A stretch of DNA of 64,000 bases from Nocardioides xinjiangensis (GTDB lineage Bacteria; Actinomycetota; Actinomycetes; Propionibacteriales; Nocardioidaceae), in NCBI RefSeq assembly GCF_017916455.1, contig NZ_JAFMSY010000001.1, forward strand, positions 620,001 to 684,000, in the 5' to 3' direction. The notes under the pieces were generated by a model, which was given only the letters and a program-made list of their open reading frames with translations, was not told the DNA's origin and made no database searches. Every line of letters starts with the position of its first letter. Within the stretch, counting starts at the first letter, position 1. This document shows, piece after piece, positions 17,612 to 26,585 of the stretch. Made by a program: the position numbers and the translations under genes.

Positions 17612-18493
17612 TCAGGACAGGTGCTGGTCCAGCCAGCCCGCGACCTGCCGGACGAGCGGCTCGGACGCCGTGGACGCCGCGTGCCGCCAGAACCCGTGGG
17701 TCTGGCCCAGGCAGCGGATCCCGACGGTCTCGACACCGGCCTCCGCGACGCGCCGGGCGAGCTCCTCGCCCTCGTCGCGCAGCGGATCGGCCTCCGCGGT
17801 CGCGACGAAGGTCGGCGGCAGCGTGTGCAGCCGGTCGGAGAGCAGGGGCGCGAGGTCCGGGTCGTCGAGGTCGGCCTCGCTGCGGGCGTACTGCCGCCAG
17901 TACCAGCCGGCCTCGGCCGGGTCGAACCCCGACGCGGGGCCGAGCTCCCACGACGCGGAGGCGCCGCGGGGGTCGAGGAAGGGGTAGACCAGCGCCACCG
18001 CGGAGAAGAAGCCGGGGTTGCGCAGGGCCGCCACGACGGCGAGGTTCGCCCCCGCGGAGTCCCCGTGGGCGGCGTACGGCCCGGGCGGCCCCTCGCGCCG
18101 CAGCCAGCCGACGACCGTGTCGAGGTCGTCGGGCGCGGCGGGGAACGGGTGCTCCGGGGGGCGGCGGTAGTCCACGCTCAGGACCGGCCGCCGGAGCCGG
18201 TTGGCGAAGCGCCGGCAGATGCCGTCGTGGACGTCGACGTCGTTGAGCACGAATCCCCCTCCGTGGGCGTGCACGACGAGGCCGGGCACCGCACCGGCCG
18301 GGACGTAGAGGCGGCAGCGGACGCCGTCGGCGTCGACGTCCTCGACCGATGCGACGTCCTCGCGCAGCTCGGCGAGGCTGGCGAGCCGGGTCCGCTCGCG
18401 GTGCGCAGCGAGGTCGAAGCCGGGCGCGGAGAGGTCCGGGCTGTCGTCGGCCGCGACCGCCGCGCGGACCTCCGGGTACATCAGCGCGCTCAC
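17612..18493 (-). CDS. Alpha/beta hydrolase, hormone-sensitive-lipase family
   Basis: 293-aa esterase. It has the oxyanion-hole motif HAHGGGF (77-80 HGGG), the nucleophile elbow GDSAGAN (Ser146), Asp in ATAEADPLRDEGE and His in GQTHGFW, a complete family IV triad. No signal peptide, so it is cytosolic. The ATG overlaps the stop of the LURP-one-like gene (ATGA), indicating coupling. In M. tuberculosis an esterase gene (lipP) lies at a similar place between tig and rpiB. The natural substrate is unknown; short-chain acyl esters are likely for the family. Confidence 0.88.
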   Translation of the reverse strand: MSALMYPEVRAAVAADDSPDLSAPGFDLAAHRERTRLASLAELREDVASVEDVDADGVRCRLYVPAGAVPGLVVHAHGGGFVLNDVDVHDGICRRFANRLRRPVLSVDYRRPPEHPFPAAPDDLDTVVGWLRREGPPGPYAAHGDSAGANLAVVAALRNPGFFSAVALVYPFLDPRGASASWELGPASGFDPAEAGWYWRQYARSEADLDDPDLAPLLSDRLHTLPPTFVATAEADPLRDEGEELARRVAEAGVETVGIRCLGQTHGFWRHAASTASEPLVRQVAGWLDQHLS

Positions 18494-19068
18494 CGCGACA
18501 TGAGCGCGTCGACGGCGACGGCGACCGCGGCGGCGACGCGGAAGTCGATGCGTCGGTCCGGGACGGTGACGCGGTAGCGGTCGCCGATCGACATCTTCCG
18601 CTCCACGGAGAAGAGCGGCTGGCCCTCGCCGTCGACGAAGTCGAAGTGCACGGGGATGAAGTCGAGCTCGGTGAAGCGGCGCAGCAGCCCGACCAGCTGG
18701 CTCCGCTCGCGGCCGGTGCCGGTGTAGCCGGGACCCTCGATGTGGAAGGTCGAGCGCAGCAACGAGGCGCCGAAGTCCTTGCGGAAGAAGCCGATCTGCG
18801 CGCCGGACTCGTCGGTGACGTCGTACCCCGCGTTGAGGTCGAACGCCTGCCGCGCCTTGAAGCCGAAGACGGGGCGCGTCCTGCTCGCGTCGGAGAAGAA
18901 GGTGACCTGCTCCTTGAGGGCCATCCGCTTCTGCTCGGCCACGGCCATCAGCCGGGTGGGGTTGCCGGCGTCGTCGGACTCCGACACCTCGTAGCGGTTC
19001 ACCATCATGGTGAGCTTCTGCTTCACCACGAAGTGCGGCAGGTACATCTCGGCGGTCGGCTCGGGCAT
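18490..19068 (-). CDS. LURP-one-related / scramblase-like protein
   Basis: 192-aa protein from the ATG at 19068. The pattern of short beta strands with VKQKLTMMVNRYEV at the start and FRKDFGASLLRSTFHI in the middle fits the tubby-like LURP-one/phospholipid scramblase fold. The C-terminus ends in a hydrophobic alanine/valine helix. It is placed between metG (10 nt upstream) and the esterase (ATGA overlap), so the three genes are probably one transcript. The biochemical role is unknown; membrane lipid association is only a family-based guess. Confidence 0.72.
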   Translation of the reverse strand: MPEPTAEMYLPHFVVKQKLTMMVNRYEVSESDDAGNPTRLMAVAEQKRMALKEQVTFFSDASRTRPVFGFKARQAFDLNAGYDVTDESGAQIGFFRKDFGASLLRSTFHIEGPGYTGTGRERSQLVGLLRRFTELDFIPVHFDFVDGEGQPLFSVERKMSIGDRYRVTVPDRRIDFRVAAAVAVAVDALMSR

Positions 19069-19078
19069 GGGCAGGAGC

Positions 19079-20896
19079 CTAGCCAGCGCTGGCGCGCGCG
19101 AGCTCCTCCTCCACCACCGACGGGTCGAGCTTGCGGAACACCGGCGTCGGCTTGGCGACCTTCGCCCCCACGACGACCGGGCGGGACTCCCACGCCGGCG
19201 TCGCGGAGTACTCGCCGGTGATGACGGAGTACGCCGTGTGGCCGGCGCCGTTGCCCGGCTCGAGCTCCTCGACCTGCTCGATGCGCGGCATCGGCATGAA
19301 CTCCCCCTCGCCACCGAGGACCGTGTGCACCTTGTTGGCCGAGTGGGGCAGGAACGGCGAGAGCAGGGTGTTGCAGTCGCTCACGCACTGCGCGGCGACG
19401 TGCAGGACGGTCCCGAGGCGCTCGCGCTGCGACTCGTCCTTCATCTTGTAGGGCTCGGTGACCGTGAGGTACTTGTTCACCTCGCCCACCACGCGCATCG
19501 CCTCGGCGATCGCGGCGCGCAGCCGGTGCTTCTCCACCAGGCCGCCGACGGTGGCGAAGCCGTCGCGGACCGTGGCGAGGACCCTCTCGTCGACCTCCTC
19601 GAACGGACCGGCCGCCGGGATCTCCCCGAAGCTCTTCGCGATCATCGTGGCGGTGCGGTTGACCAGGTTGCCCCAGCCGGCGACGAGCTCGGAGTTGTTG
19701 CGGGTCACGAAGTCGGCCCACGTGAAGGCGGCGTCGGAGGTCTCCGGGCCGGCGGCGCAGATGTAGTAGCGCAGCGGGTCGGGCCCGTAGCGGGCGAGGA
19801 AGTCACCGACGTAGATCACGTTGCCGCGGCTGGTCGAGAACTGCGAGTCGCCGAAGGTGAGGAACTCGCTGGAGACCACCTCGGTGGGCAGGTTGAGCGT
19901 GCCGAACCGTCCGGGCTCACCGCCCTTGTCGCCGCGCCCGTTGTAGGCGAGCAGCTCCGCGGGCCAGATCTGGGAGTGGAAGACGATGTTGTCCTTGCCC
20001 ATGAAGTAGTAGGACTGGGCGTCCTCGCCGTCCTCGGCGGGGCTCCACCACTCGCGCCACTTCTCGGGCTCGCCCAGCCGCCGCGCCCACTCGATCGAGG
20101 CGGAGAGGTAGCCGATGACCGCGTCGAACCACACGTAGAGCCGCTTGGTCGGCTGGTCCTCCCAGCCGGGCACCGGGATACCCCAGTCGATGTCGCGGGT
20201 CATCGCGCGCGGCCGGATCTCCTGGAGGATGTTCTGGCTGAACTTGATGACGTTGGGACGCCACAGGCCGGTCGCCTCGCGCTGGTCGAGCCACTCCCCC
20301 AGCGCGCCGGCGAGCGCCGGCAGGTCGAGGAACCAGTGCTGGGTGTCGCGGAACTCCGGGGTCTCCCCGTTGATCTTCGACCGCGGGTCGATGAGGTCGG
20401 TCGGGTCGAGCTGGTTGCCGCAGTTGTCGCACTGGTCGCCGCGCGCCTCGGCGTACTTGCAGATCGGGCAGGTGCCCTCGATGTAGCGGTCGGGGAGGGT
20501 GCGGCCGGTGGACGGGCTGATCGCCGTCTTCGTCGTCTCCTCCACCATGTAGCCGTTGCGGCGGCAGGTCTCGAACATCTCCTGCACCACGGCGTAGTGG
20601 TTGCCCGTGGTGGTGCGGGTGAAGAGGTCGTAGGAGAGCCCGAGGCCGCACAGGTCGTCGACGATGACCTGGTTGTACTTGTCGACGAGCTCGCGCGCCG
20701 GAAGGCCCTCGTTGTCAGCCAGCACGAGGATGGGCGTCCCGTGCTCGTCGGTGCCGCTGACCATCAGCACGTCGTGACCCGCCATCCGCATGAACCGGCT
20801 GAAGACGTCGGAGGGCACGCCGAAACCGGCCACGTGGCCGATGTGGCGCGGGCCGTTGGTGTACGGCCAGGCGACGGCGGACAGGACACGAGTCAT
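19079..20896 (-). CDS. metG: Methionyl-tRNA synthetase
   Basis: Class Ia synthetase charging initiator and elongator tRNA-Met. 605 aa. HIGH motif HIGH at residues 18-21, two zinc knuckles CPIC and CDNC at about 141-157, the [16 protein letters not shown] segment of the catalytic fold, and the KMSKS equivalent FSTSRGN at about 338-344. This length lacks a C-terminal tRNA-binding appendix. A TAGGCT box (20904-20909) ends 7 nt before the ATG, so the mRNA is probably leaderless. It heads a run with the LURP-one-like and esterase genes. Confidence 0.97.
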   Translation of the reverse strand: MTRVLSAVAWPYTNGPRHIGHVAGFGVPSDVFSRFMRMAGHDVLMVSGTDEHGTPILVLADNEGLPARELVDKYNQVIVDDLCGLGLSYDLFTRTTTGNHYAVVQEMFETCRRNGYMVEETTKTAISPSTGRTLPDRYIEGTCPICKYAEARGDQCDNCGNQLDPTDLIDPRSKINGETPEFRDTQHWFLDLPALAGALGEWLDQREATGLWRPNVIKFSQNILQEIRPRAMTRDIDWGIPVPGWEDQPTKRLYVWFDAVIGYLSASIEWARRLGEPEKWREWWSPAEDGEDAQSYYFMGKDNIVFHSQIWPAELLAYNGRGDKGGEPGRFGTLNLPTEVVSSEFLTFGDSQFSTSRGNVIYVGDFLARYGPDPLRYYICAAGPETSDAAFTWADFVTRNNSELVAGWGNLVNRTATMIAKSFGEIPAAGPFEEVDERVLATVRDGFATVGGLVEKHRLRAAIAEAMRVVGEVNKYLTVTEPYKMKDESQRERLGTVLHVAAQCVSDCNTLLSPFLPHSANKVHTVLGGEGEFMPMPRIEQVEELEPGNGAGHTAYSVITGEYSATPAWESRPVVVGAKVAKPTPVFRKLDPSVVEEELARASAG

Positions 20897-20959
20897 GGGC
20901 GCAAGCCTAGTGACCGGGCGCCGCCCCGCTTGCGCGGGTCGGCACCCGGACGAGTGCTC

Positions 20960-21559
20960 TCAGCTGAAGTCGAGGTCGCCCGTGCGGCTGCGCTTGAGCT
21001 CGTAGAAGTAGGGGAACTTCGCGACGGCGACGGCGCCGTCCCACAGCTCGCCGGCCTCCTCGCCGCGGGGGATCCTGGACAGCACGGGACCGAAGAACGC
21101 CGAGCCGTTGATGTGGATGGTCGGGGTGCCGACGTCGTCGCCGACCGGGTCCATGCCCTCGTGGTGGCTCTTGGCCACCGCGTCGTCCAGCGACGCGTCG
21201 TCCCACGCCTCGATCAGCTCGGCCGGCAGCCCCACGTCGGCGAGCGAGGCGGCGACGGTCTCGCGCGAGAGCTCCTCGCCGTTGTTGTGACGGCGGGTGC
21301 CGATGGCGGTGTACCAGTCGCCGAGGGTCGCGTTGTCGTACAGCTGGGCGATCCGGATCGCGACGCGCACCGGCTTCTCGGTGCCCTGCAGCATCTCGCG
21401 GTAGTCGGCCGGGATGTCCTTGTCCTTGTTGAGGTAGGCCAGCGACATCACGTGCCACTGCACCTCGATGTCGCGGACCTGCTCGACCTCCCGGATCCAG
21501 CGCGAGGTGATCCAGGCGAACGGGCAGAGGGGGTCGAACCAGAGGTCAGCGGTAGCCAT
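20960..21559 (-). CDS. Rv2466c-type DsbA-fold mycothiol-dependent nitroreductase homologue, CPFA active site
   Basis: 199-aa thioredoxin/DsbA-fold protein very close in sequence to M. tuberculosis Rv2466c, a mycothiol-dependent reductase: conserved blocks include FDPLCP, WITSRW, DVGTPTIH and FFGPVLSRIPRGEEAG. The active site, CPWC in the mycobacterial protein, reads Cys12-Pro-Phe-Ala15 here, so the second cysteine is missing. A monothiol mechanism with mycothiol could still work. The ATG at 21559 is preferred over a GTG at 21568. It is divergent from pepN, the same arrangement as Rv2466c-Rv2467. Confidence 0.9.
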   Translation of the reverse strand: MATADLWFDPLCPFAWITSRWIREVEQVRDIEVQWHVMSLAYLNKDKDIPADYREMLQGTEKPVRVAIRIAQLYDNATLGDWYTAIGTRRHNNGEELSRETVAASLADVGLPAELIEAWDDASLDDAVAKSHHEGMDPVGDDVGTPTIHINGSAFFGPVLSRIPRGEEAGELWDGAVAVAKFPYFYELKRSRTGDLDFS

Positions 21560-21637
21560 GACGACCACAATCCCCCGCCGCGGCCGCCTATTCCCCCGGT
21601 GTGGGCCCGGCCACGCCGCCGGTGGCAGGATGCCCGC

Positions 21638-24190
21638 ATGCCTGGAACCAACCTCACCCGGGACGAGGCCGCCACCCGCGCCGCCCTCCTGGACGTCGCG
21701 GCGTACACCGTCGACCTGGACCTGACGTCAGCCACCCGCTCCGAGGAGACCACCTTCGTCTCCACCACCACCGTGGAGTTCACCTGCCGCGAGCCCGGTG
21801 CCAGCACCTTCGCCGACCTGGTCGCCCCGAGCGTGCGCGAGATCACGCTCAACGGGCGCAGCCTCGACCCGGCCACGGCGTACGCCGACAGCCGCATCGC
21901 GCTCGACGACCTCGAGGCGACCAACACGCTGGTCGTCACCGCCGACTGCGCCTACTCCAACACCGGCGAGGGTCTGCACCGGTTCGTCGACCCGGCGGAC
22001 GACCGGGTCTACCTCTACAGCCAGTTCGAGGTGCCGGACGCGCGCCGCGTGTTCACCACCTTCGAGCAGCCCGACCTCAAGGCCGTCTTCACCTTCAACG
22101 TCACCGCGCCCTCGCACTGGGTGGTGGTCTCGAACGCCGCCACCCCCGAGCCGACCGAGGCCGGCGACGGCGCCTCGCTGTGGCGCTTCCCGACCACGAA
22201 GCGGATGTCGACCTACATCACCGCGATCGTGGCCGGCGAGTACCACGGCGAGCACGACACCTACGAGGGCAAGTTCGGCACCATCCCGCTCGGTCACTAC
22301 TGCCGCCAGTCGCTCAAGGAGCACATGGACACCGGCGAGCTCGTGAAGCTGACCAAGCAGAGCTTCGCGTGGTTCGAGGAGCAGTTCGACTACCCCTACC
22401 CGTTCGGCAAGTACGACCAGCTCTACGTCCCCGAGTACAACGCCGGCGCGATGGAGAACGCCGGCTGCGTCACGCTGCGCGACGAGTACCTGCCCCGCAG
22501 CCGCCAGCCCCGGTCGTTCTTCGAGTTCCGCGCCTCGGTGATCACCCACGAGATGGCGCACATGTGGTTCGGCGACCTGGTGACGATGAAGTGGTGGGAC
22601 GACCTCTGGCTGAACGAGTCGTTCGCCGAGTGGGCCTGCTACTGGTGCGAGGCCAACGCGACCGAGTTCACCGACGCGTGGACCGGCTTCGCGAACGCCC
22701 GCAAGCAGACCGGCTACCGCGCCGACCAGCTGCCCTCGACGCACCCGATCGCGGCCGACAACGTCGACCTGCACGCGGTCGAGGTCAACTTCGACATGAT
22801 CACCTACGCCAAGGGCGCCTCTGTGCTCAAGCAGCTGGTGGCGTGGGTGGGCATCGAGCCGTTCCTCCAGGGCCTGCGCGCCTACTTCAAGGAGTGGGAG
22901 TACGGCAACCCGGAGTTCAAGGACCTGCTCGCCACGCTCGAGAAGGCCTCGGGCCGCGAGCTCCAGGGCTGGGCCCAGGAGTGGCTGCAGACCGCGGGCG
23001 TCAACACCCTCGCCCCGTCCTTCGAGGTCGGCGACGACGGCGCCTACACGTCGTTCTCGGTGACCCAGTCCGCCCCCGAGGAGTGGCCCACCCTGCGCCG
23101 CCACCGCCTCGGCATCGGCCTCTACGACCAGGTCGAGGGCCGCCTCGTGCGCCGCGACTACCTCGAGATCGACGTCGACGGGGCGAGCACCGACGTCCCC
23201 GACCTCGTCGGCGTGGCGCAGCCGGCGCTGCTGCTGCTCAACGACGAGGACCACGCCTACGCCAAGATCCGCCTCGACGACCGCTCCCTGGAGACGGCGA
23301 TCGCCTCGCTCTCCACCTTCGAAGACTCGCTCCCCCGCGCGCTCGTGTGGGGTGCCGCGTGGGACATGACCCGCGACGGCGAGATGCGCACCCGCGACTG
23401 GGTGGACCTGGTGCTGGCGAACATCGGCCAGGAGACCGACGCCTGGGCCGTGACCCGCATCCCGGCCTCCACCGCGCTCGCGGTCGCCTTCTACAGCGAT
23501 CCCGACCACCGTCGCGAGCTCAAGGCCACCTGGGAGTCCGGCCTGCGCGAGCTGCTGCTCGCCGCGGAGCCCGGCAGCGACCACCAGCTGACCTTCGCCC
23601 GGTCCTACGCCGGGGCCGCGCACAGCGACGCCGCGCTCGACGACCTCATCGGCCTGCTCGACGGCTCCTTCACCGTCGAGGGCCTGGCGATCGACCAGGA
23701 CATGCGGTGGACGCTGATCACCGCGCTCGCGAGGTCCGGCCGCTTCGGCGACGCCGAGATCGACGCCGAGCTCGAGGTCGACAAGACGATCTCCGGCAAG
23801 GAGAAGGCCGCCGCTGCCCGCGCCTCCCAGCCCACCGCCGAGGCCAAGGAGGCGGCGTGGAACGCGCTCCTCGACCCGGCGACGGCCAACGAGACGTCGC
23901 GCGAGATCGCGTTCTCGATCTTCCGCTTCGGCCAGGAGGACGTCATCGCGCCCTACCTCGAGAAGTTCCTGGACGCCTCCGCGACGCTCGTCGACGTGCT
24001 GGGCTTCCACAAGGCGTCGGTGATCCTGGAGTACGGCTTCCCGAAGCCGCTCGGCTCGGAGGCGACGCTCGCGCGCCTCGACGAGTGGCTCGCCGGCAGC
24101 ACCGCACCCAAGCAGGCGCAGCGCTACGTTGGCGAGGCGCGGGCGGAGATCGCGCGGGCGCTGACCGCCCAGAGGTTCGACGCCAGCTGA
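21638..24190 (+). CDS. pepN: Aminopeptidase N (M1 family)
   Basis: 850-aa zinc aminopeptidase removing N-terminal residues from peptides in the cytosol. The exopeptidase motif GAMEN is within NAGAMENAG (about 270). The zinc site is HEMAH (His304, Glu305, His308) with Glu327 in LNESFAEW, a perfect HExxHx18E. The C-terminal ERAP1-like helical domain is complete. The ATG at 21638 follows CAGGAT/GCAGGA, which could serve as a -10-like box or a weak ribosome site. The frame is open far upstream, but that is a metG shadow. The stop is followed at once by the tandem 32-bp array at 24191. Confidence 0.97.
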   Translation: MPGTNLTRDEAATRAALLDVAAYTVDLDLTSATRSEETTFVSTTTVEFTCREPGASTFADLVAPSVREITLNGRSLDPATAYADSRIALDDLEATNTLVVTADCAYSNTGEGLHRFVDPADDRVYLYSQFEVPDARRVFTTFEQPDLKAVFTFNVTAPSHWVVVSNAATPEPTEAGDGASLWRFPTTKRMSTYITAIVAGEYHGEHDTYEGKFGTIPLGHYCRQSLKEHMDTGELVKLTKQSFAWFEEQFDYPYPFGKYDQLYVPEYNAGAMENAGCVTLRDEYLPRSRQPRSFFEFRASVITHEMAHMWFGDLVTMKWWDDLWLNESFAEWACYWCEANATEFTDAWTGFANARKQTGYRADQLPSTHPIAADNVDLHAVEVNFDMITYAKGASVLKQLVAWVGIEPFLQGLRAYFKEWEYGNPEFKDLLATLEKASGRELQGWAQEWLQTAGVNTLAPSFEVGDDGAYTSFSVTQSAPEEWPTLRRHRLGIGLYDQVEGRLVRRDYLEIDVDGASTDVPDLVGVAQPALLLLNDEDHAYAKIRLDDRSLETAIASLSTFEDSLPRALVWGAAWDMTRDGEMRTRDWVDLVLANIGQETDAWAVTRIPASTALAVAFYSDPDHRRELKATWESGLRELLLAAEPGSDHQLTFARSYAGAAHSDAALDDLIGLLDGSFTVEGLAIDQDMRWTLITALARSGRFGDAEIDAELEVDKTISGKEKAAAARASQPTAEAKEAAWNALLDPATANETSREIAFSIFRFGQEDVIAPYLEKFLDASATLVDVLGFHKASVILEYGFPKPLGSEATLARLDEWLAGSTAPKQAQRYVGEARAEIARALTAQRFDAS

Positions 24191-24446
24191 CGAGTGGGCG
24201 CCGGTGTCCCGCGATCACGCGTCGAGTGGGCGCGGACGTCCCGCGATCACGCGTCGAGTGGGCGCGGACGTCCCGCGATGACGCGTCGAGTCGGCGCTTG
24301 TGTCCCACGATCACGCGTCGAGTGGGCGCGGACGTCCCGCGATCACGCGTCGAGTTGGCGCGAGTGTCCCGCGATCACGCGTCGAGTTGGCGCGAGTGTC
24401 CCGCGATCACGCGTCGAGTTGGCGCGAGTGTCCCGGCGAGACCGGG
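24191..24446 (+). repeat. Left 32-bp tandem array (8 units) after pepN
   Basis: Eight units start at 24191, 24223, 24255, 24287, 24319, 24351, 24383 and 24415, exactly 32 bp apart with no indels. The first half of each unit is a variant of CGAGTGGGCGCGAGTG; the second half is TCCCGCGATCACGCGT. The last unit diverges after its first 21 bp into the central hairpin. The period is not a multiple of three, so the array is not coding. It starts on the base after the pepN stop. Confidence 0.95.
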
Positions 24447-24457
24447 GCACTCGCGCC
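24421..24457. terminator. Bidirectional hairpin at the junction of the two arrays
   Basis: GGCGCGAGTGTCCCGG (24421-24436) pairs with 24442-24457 with one G-T wobble and a 5-nt loop. The stem is made from the shared half-motifs of the two opposed arrays, so the arrays may have grown outward from an original convergent terminator. Confidence 0.75.
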
Positions 24458-24703
24458 GACTCGGCGCCCCTCCGCGGCGCACTCGCGCCCACTCGGCGCC
24501 CCTCTGCGGCGCACTCGCGCCCACTCGGCGCCCCTCTGCGGCGCGCTCGCGCCCACTCAGCGCACCTCTGCAGCGCACTCGCGCCCACTCAGCGCTCCAC
24601 CGCGGCGCACTCACGCCCACTCGGCGCGCCTCCGCGGCGCACTCGCGCCCACTCAGCGCGCCTCCGCAGCGCACTCACGCCCACTCAGCGCCCCTCCAGA
24701 GCG
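24448..24703 (-). repeat. Right 32-bp tandem array (8 units), inverted
   Basis: Eight units start at 24448, 24480, 24512, 24544, 24576, 24608, 24640 and 24672, again exactly 32 bp apart. Read on the minus strand, one half is the same 16-bp motif CGAGTGGGCGCGAGTG as in the left array, and the other half is CGCCGCAGAGGGGCGC, unlike the left array. The array ends at the base before the stop codon of the DUF5130 gene (24704). It is not CRISPR: there are no variable spacers and no cas genes. Confidence 0.95.
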
Positions 24704-25117
24704 TCAGGCGTGCAGCGTGTTCTGCGGGCGCGCGTGCTCGGCGAGCATCGCGATGCCGCGCTGGAGGCCGCCCAGCACGTTGCCGTCGGCGAACTCCGAC
24801 GACATGGCGAGCACGGCGAGCTCGACCTCGCCGTCGGTGAGGTGGCGGCGGACCTCGCCGCCGGTGACGACCTCGATCACGCGGCGGGTGGGGTCGACCA
24901 TCACGAGCACGCTGCGCGCGGGCGCCACGAGACGGTTGTGCAGGCGCGTGGCCCACGCGCGGGTGTCGTCGCCCTCGGCGGGACCGACGTAGACCGAGAA
25001 CTCGAAGCGGCAGGACTGCTCGGCCAGGCGGATGGTCTTGTCGAGCGCCAGCCGGTCGGCCTCGCTCAACAGCTCACCAGCGGCCACTGGCGCCACCCGC
25101 TCGGGAGTCCTCGCCAT
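24704..25117 (-). CDS. DUF5130 protein (TPM-domain-like)
   Basis: About 137 aa, soluble. The core FEFSVYVGPAEGD, LHNRLVAPARSVLVMVDP and VVTGGEVRRHLTD pattern fits DUF5130, related to the TPM phosphatase-like fold; the M. tuberculosis counterpart would be Rv2468c next to pepN. The start is uncertain: the ATG at 25117 overlaps the upstream membrane-protein gene by 44 bp, while a TTG at 25069 with GGTGAG upstream would avoid the overlap. Convergent with pepN across the double repeat array. Function unknown. Confidence 0.8.
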   Translation of the reverse strand: MARTPERVAPVAAGELLSEADRLALDKTIRLAEQSCRFEFSVYVGPAEGDDTRAWATRLHNRLVAPARSVLVMVDPTRRVIEVVTGGEVRRHLTDGEVELAVLAMSSEFADGNVLGGLQRGIAMLAEHARPQNTLHA

Positions 25118-25448
25118 CGGGCGCGGGGAGCTCGGCGACACCCTGGCGGGGGCCACCGATCCACTGGCCCTCGCCGGTGGAGTGGTCGGGGAGCAGCTTC
25201 TCGCCACGGACCATCGCCGGCAGGTAGACCGCCAGGACGATCAGCAGGAACAGCACGAGCGGCGCACCGACGTAGATGCCGAACGCGTGGAGCGCGTCGA
25301 GGTTGTTGACCTCGGTCGCGCCGCCCCACCCCTCGGGCACGTCGGCGTACGCCGGCGCGGTCAGCAGGGCCAGGGCCGGCGCGCTGGTCAGGACGAGGGC
25401 GCGGAGGCCCCGTCGCGTCGTTCGGGGGCGTCGGGCGTGCGTGCTCAC
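25074..25448 (-). CDS. Small secreted/membrane protein with signal peptide
   Basis: 124 aa. A basic twin-Arg-rich N-terminus and hydrophobic core end at APAYA, so a signal peptide with cleavage after about residue 35 is likely. A short outside region, a second membrane helix (about 56-74) and a cytoplasmic Gly/Pro-rich tail follow. The GTG at 25448 is preceded by TAGCCT 7 nt away, a leaderless start. It overlaps the DUF5130 gene and diverges from mscS. I do not recognise a named family. Confidence 0.75.
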   Translation of the reverse strand: MSTHARRPRTTRRGLRALVLTSAPALALLTAPAYADVPEGWGGATEVNNLDALHAFGIYVGAPLVLFLLIVLAVYLPAMVRGEKLLPDHSTGEGQWIGGPRQGVAELPAPDGEDSRAGGASGRW

Positions 25449-25478
25449 GGCTACAAGGCTATCGCCATACTGGCGGGC

Positions 25479-26543
25479 ATGCCTCACCCCCTCACCACCC
25501 CGATCCTCCACCTCGCCGAGCCCTCCGGGAGCGACACCGACTCCCTTGCCACGTGCTCGAGCGACGAGTGGCTCTGCAGCCGGGTCCTGGAGTGGACGGG
25601 CAACGAGAGGCTGGCCACCACGGTCGACTGGATCGTGGGCAAGCCCTCGGCCCTGGCGGGCCTCCTCCTCATCGGTCTCGTGGTCCGGTGGCTGCTGCAC
25701 CGGCTGATCGACCGCATCATCAGGCGCGCCGAGTACGGCGTGCTGCCCGACCGCCTCACCCGCGCGATCACCGGCGGCCGGATGGGCGCCGCGCTGAACC
25801 TGCGCGACGACCCGGGCTACACCCGCCGGGTGCAGCGCGCGGCCACCATGGGCTCGCTGCTCAAGAGCATCGTCACCGGCGTGGTCTTCGCCGTCGTGGC
25901 GCTGATGTTCATCTCCGAGCTGGGCTACGACATCGCCCCCCTCATCGCGAGCGCGGGCATCATCGGCGTCGCCCTGGGCTTCGGCTCCCAGACGCTGGTG
26001 AAGGACTTCCTGTCCGGCATCTTCATGATCTTCGAGGACCAGTACGGCGTGGGCGACGTCGTCGACCTCGGTGAGGCCTCCGGCACCGTCGAGGCGGTGA
26101 GCCTGCGCGTCACCCGGCTGCGCGACGTCAACGGCACGGTCTGGTACGTCCGCAACGGCGAGATCCTGCGAGTGGGCAACATGAGCCAGAACTGGGCGCG
26201 CACGGTGCTCGACGTGACCGTCGGCTACACCGAGGACCTGGTCCACGTGCGCCGCGTGCTGGAGGAGGTCGCCCACGACCTCTGGGTGGACGAGGACTTC
26301 CAGGGCCTCATCATCGAGGAGCCCGAGGTGTGGGGCGTGGAGTCCCTGGGGGTCGACGGCATCGTCATCCGGGTGACCCTCAAGACCGCACCGATGGAGC
26401 AGTGGGGCGTGGCCCGGGCGATGCGCGAGAGGGTGAAGGCACGCTTCGAGGCCGAGGGCATCAACCTCGCCGTCGCGCAGCGGGTGATGTGGCAGGAGAG
26501 CGCCCCCTCGGCGGCATCCGCCGAGTCCACCGAGAAGGCGTAG
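25479..26543 (+). CDS. MscS-family mechanosensitive channel
   Basis: 354-aa channel that releases solutes on hypo-osmotic shock. Membrane helices lie at about 47-68, 125-145 and 150-170. The pore-lining TM3 is seen as ASAGIIGVALGFGSQTLVKD, typical of MscS with its Gly/Ala packing. The beta domain GVGDVVDLGEASGTVEAV and the C-terminal alpha/beta domain follow. The ATG at 25479 is used. Earlier in-frame codons lie in the antisense of the DUF5130 and membrane-protein genes. CATACT ends 7 nt before the ATG. Confidence 0.92.
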   Translation: MPHPLTTPILHLAEPSGSDTDSLATCSSDEWLCSRVLEWTGNERLATTVDWIVGKPSALAGLLLIGLVVRWLLHRLIDRIIRRAEYGVLPDRLTRAITGGRMGAALNLRDDPGYTRRVQRAATMGSLLKSIVTGVVFAVVALMFISELGYDIAPLIASAGIIGVALGFGSQTLVKDFLSGIFMIFEDQYGVGDVVDLGEASGTVEAVSLRVTRLRDVNGTVWYVRNGEILRVGNMSQNWARTVLDVTVGYTEDLVHVRRVLEEVAHDLWVDEDFQGLIIEEPEVWGVESLGVDGIVIRVTLKTAPMEQWGVARAMRERVKARFEAEGINLAVAQRVMWQESAPSAASAESTEKA

Positions 26544-26585
26544 CCCCGGCCGAGGGTCGCTGGCGTCCTGCGGGACAATGGCAGC

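Noticed and set aside
19007-21637. Very long open frame on the plus strand running into pepN (over 1700 codons)
   Set aside because: The part before 21638 is antisense to metG and has shadow composition; the real start is the ATG at 21638.
24191-24703. CRISPR array
   Set aside because: Units are contiguous 32-bp tandem repeats without variable spacers, in two opposed blocks, and no cas genes are nearby.
24448-24960. Protein-coding reading of the right repeat array (open frames on both strands)
   Set aside because: The 32-bp period shifts frame each unit and the products are repetitive Arg/Ala/Ser without start signals.
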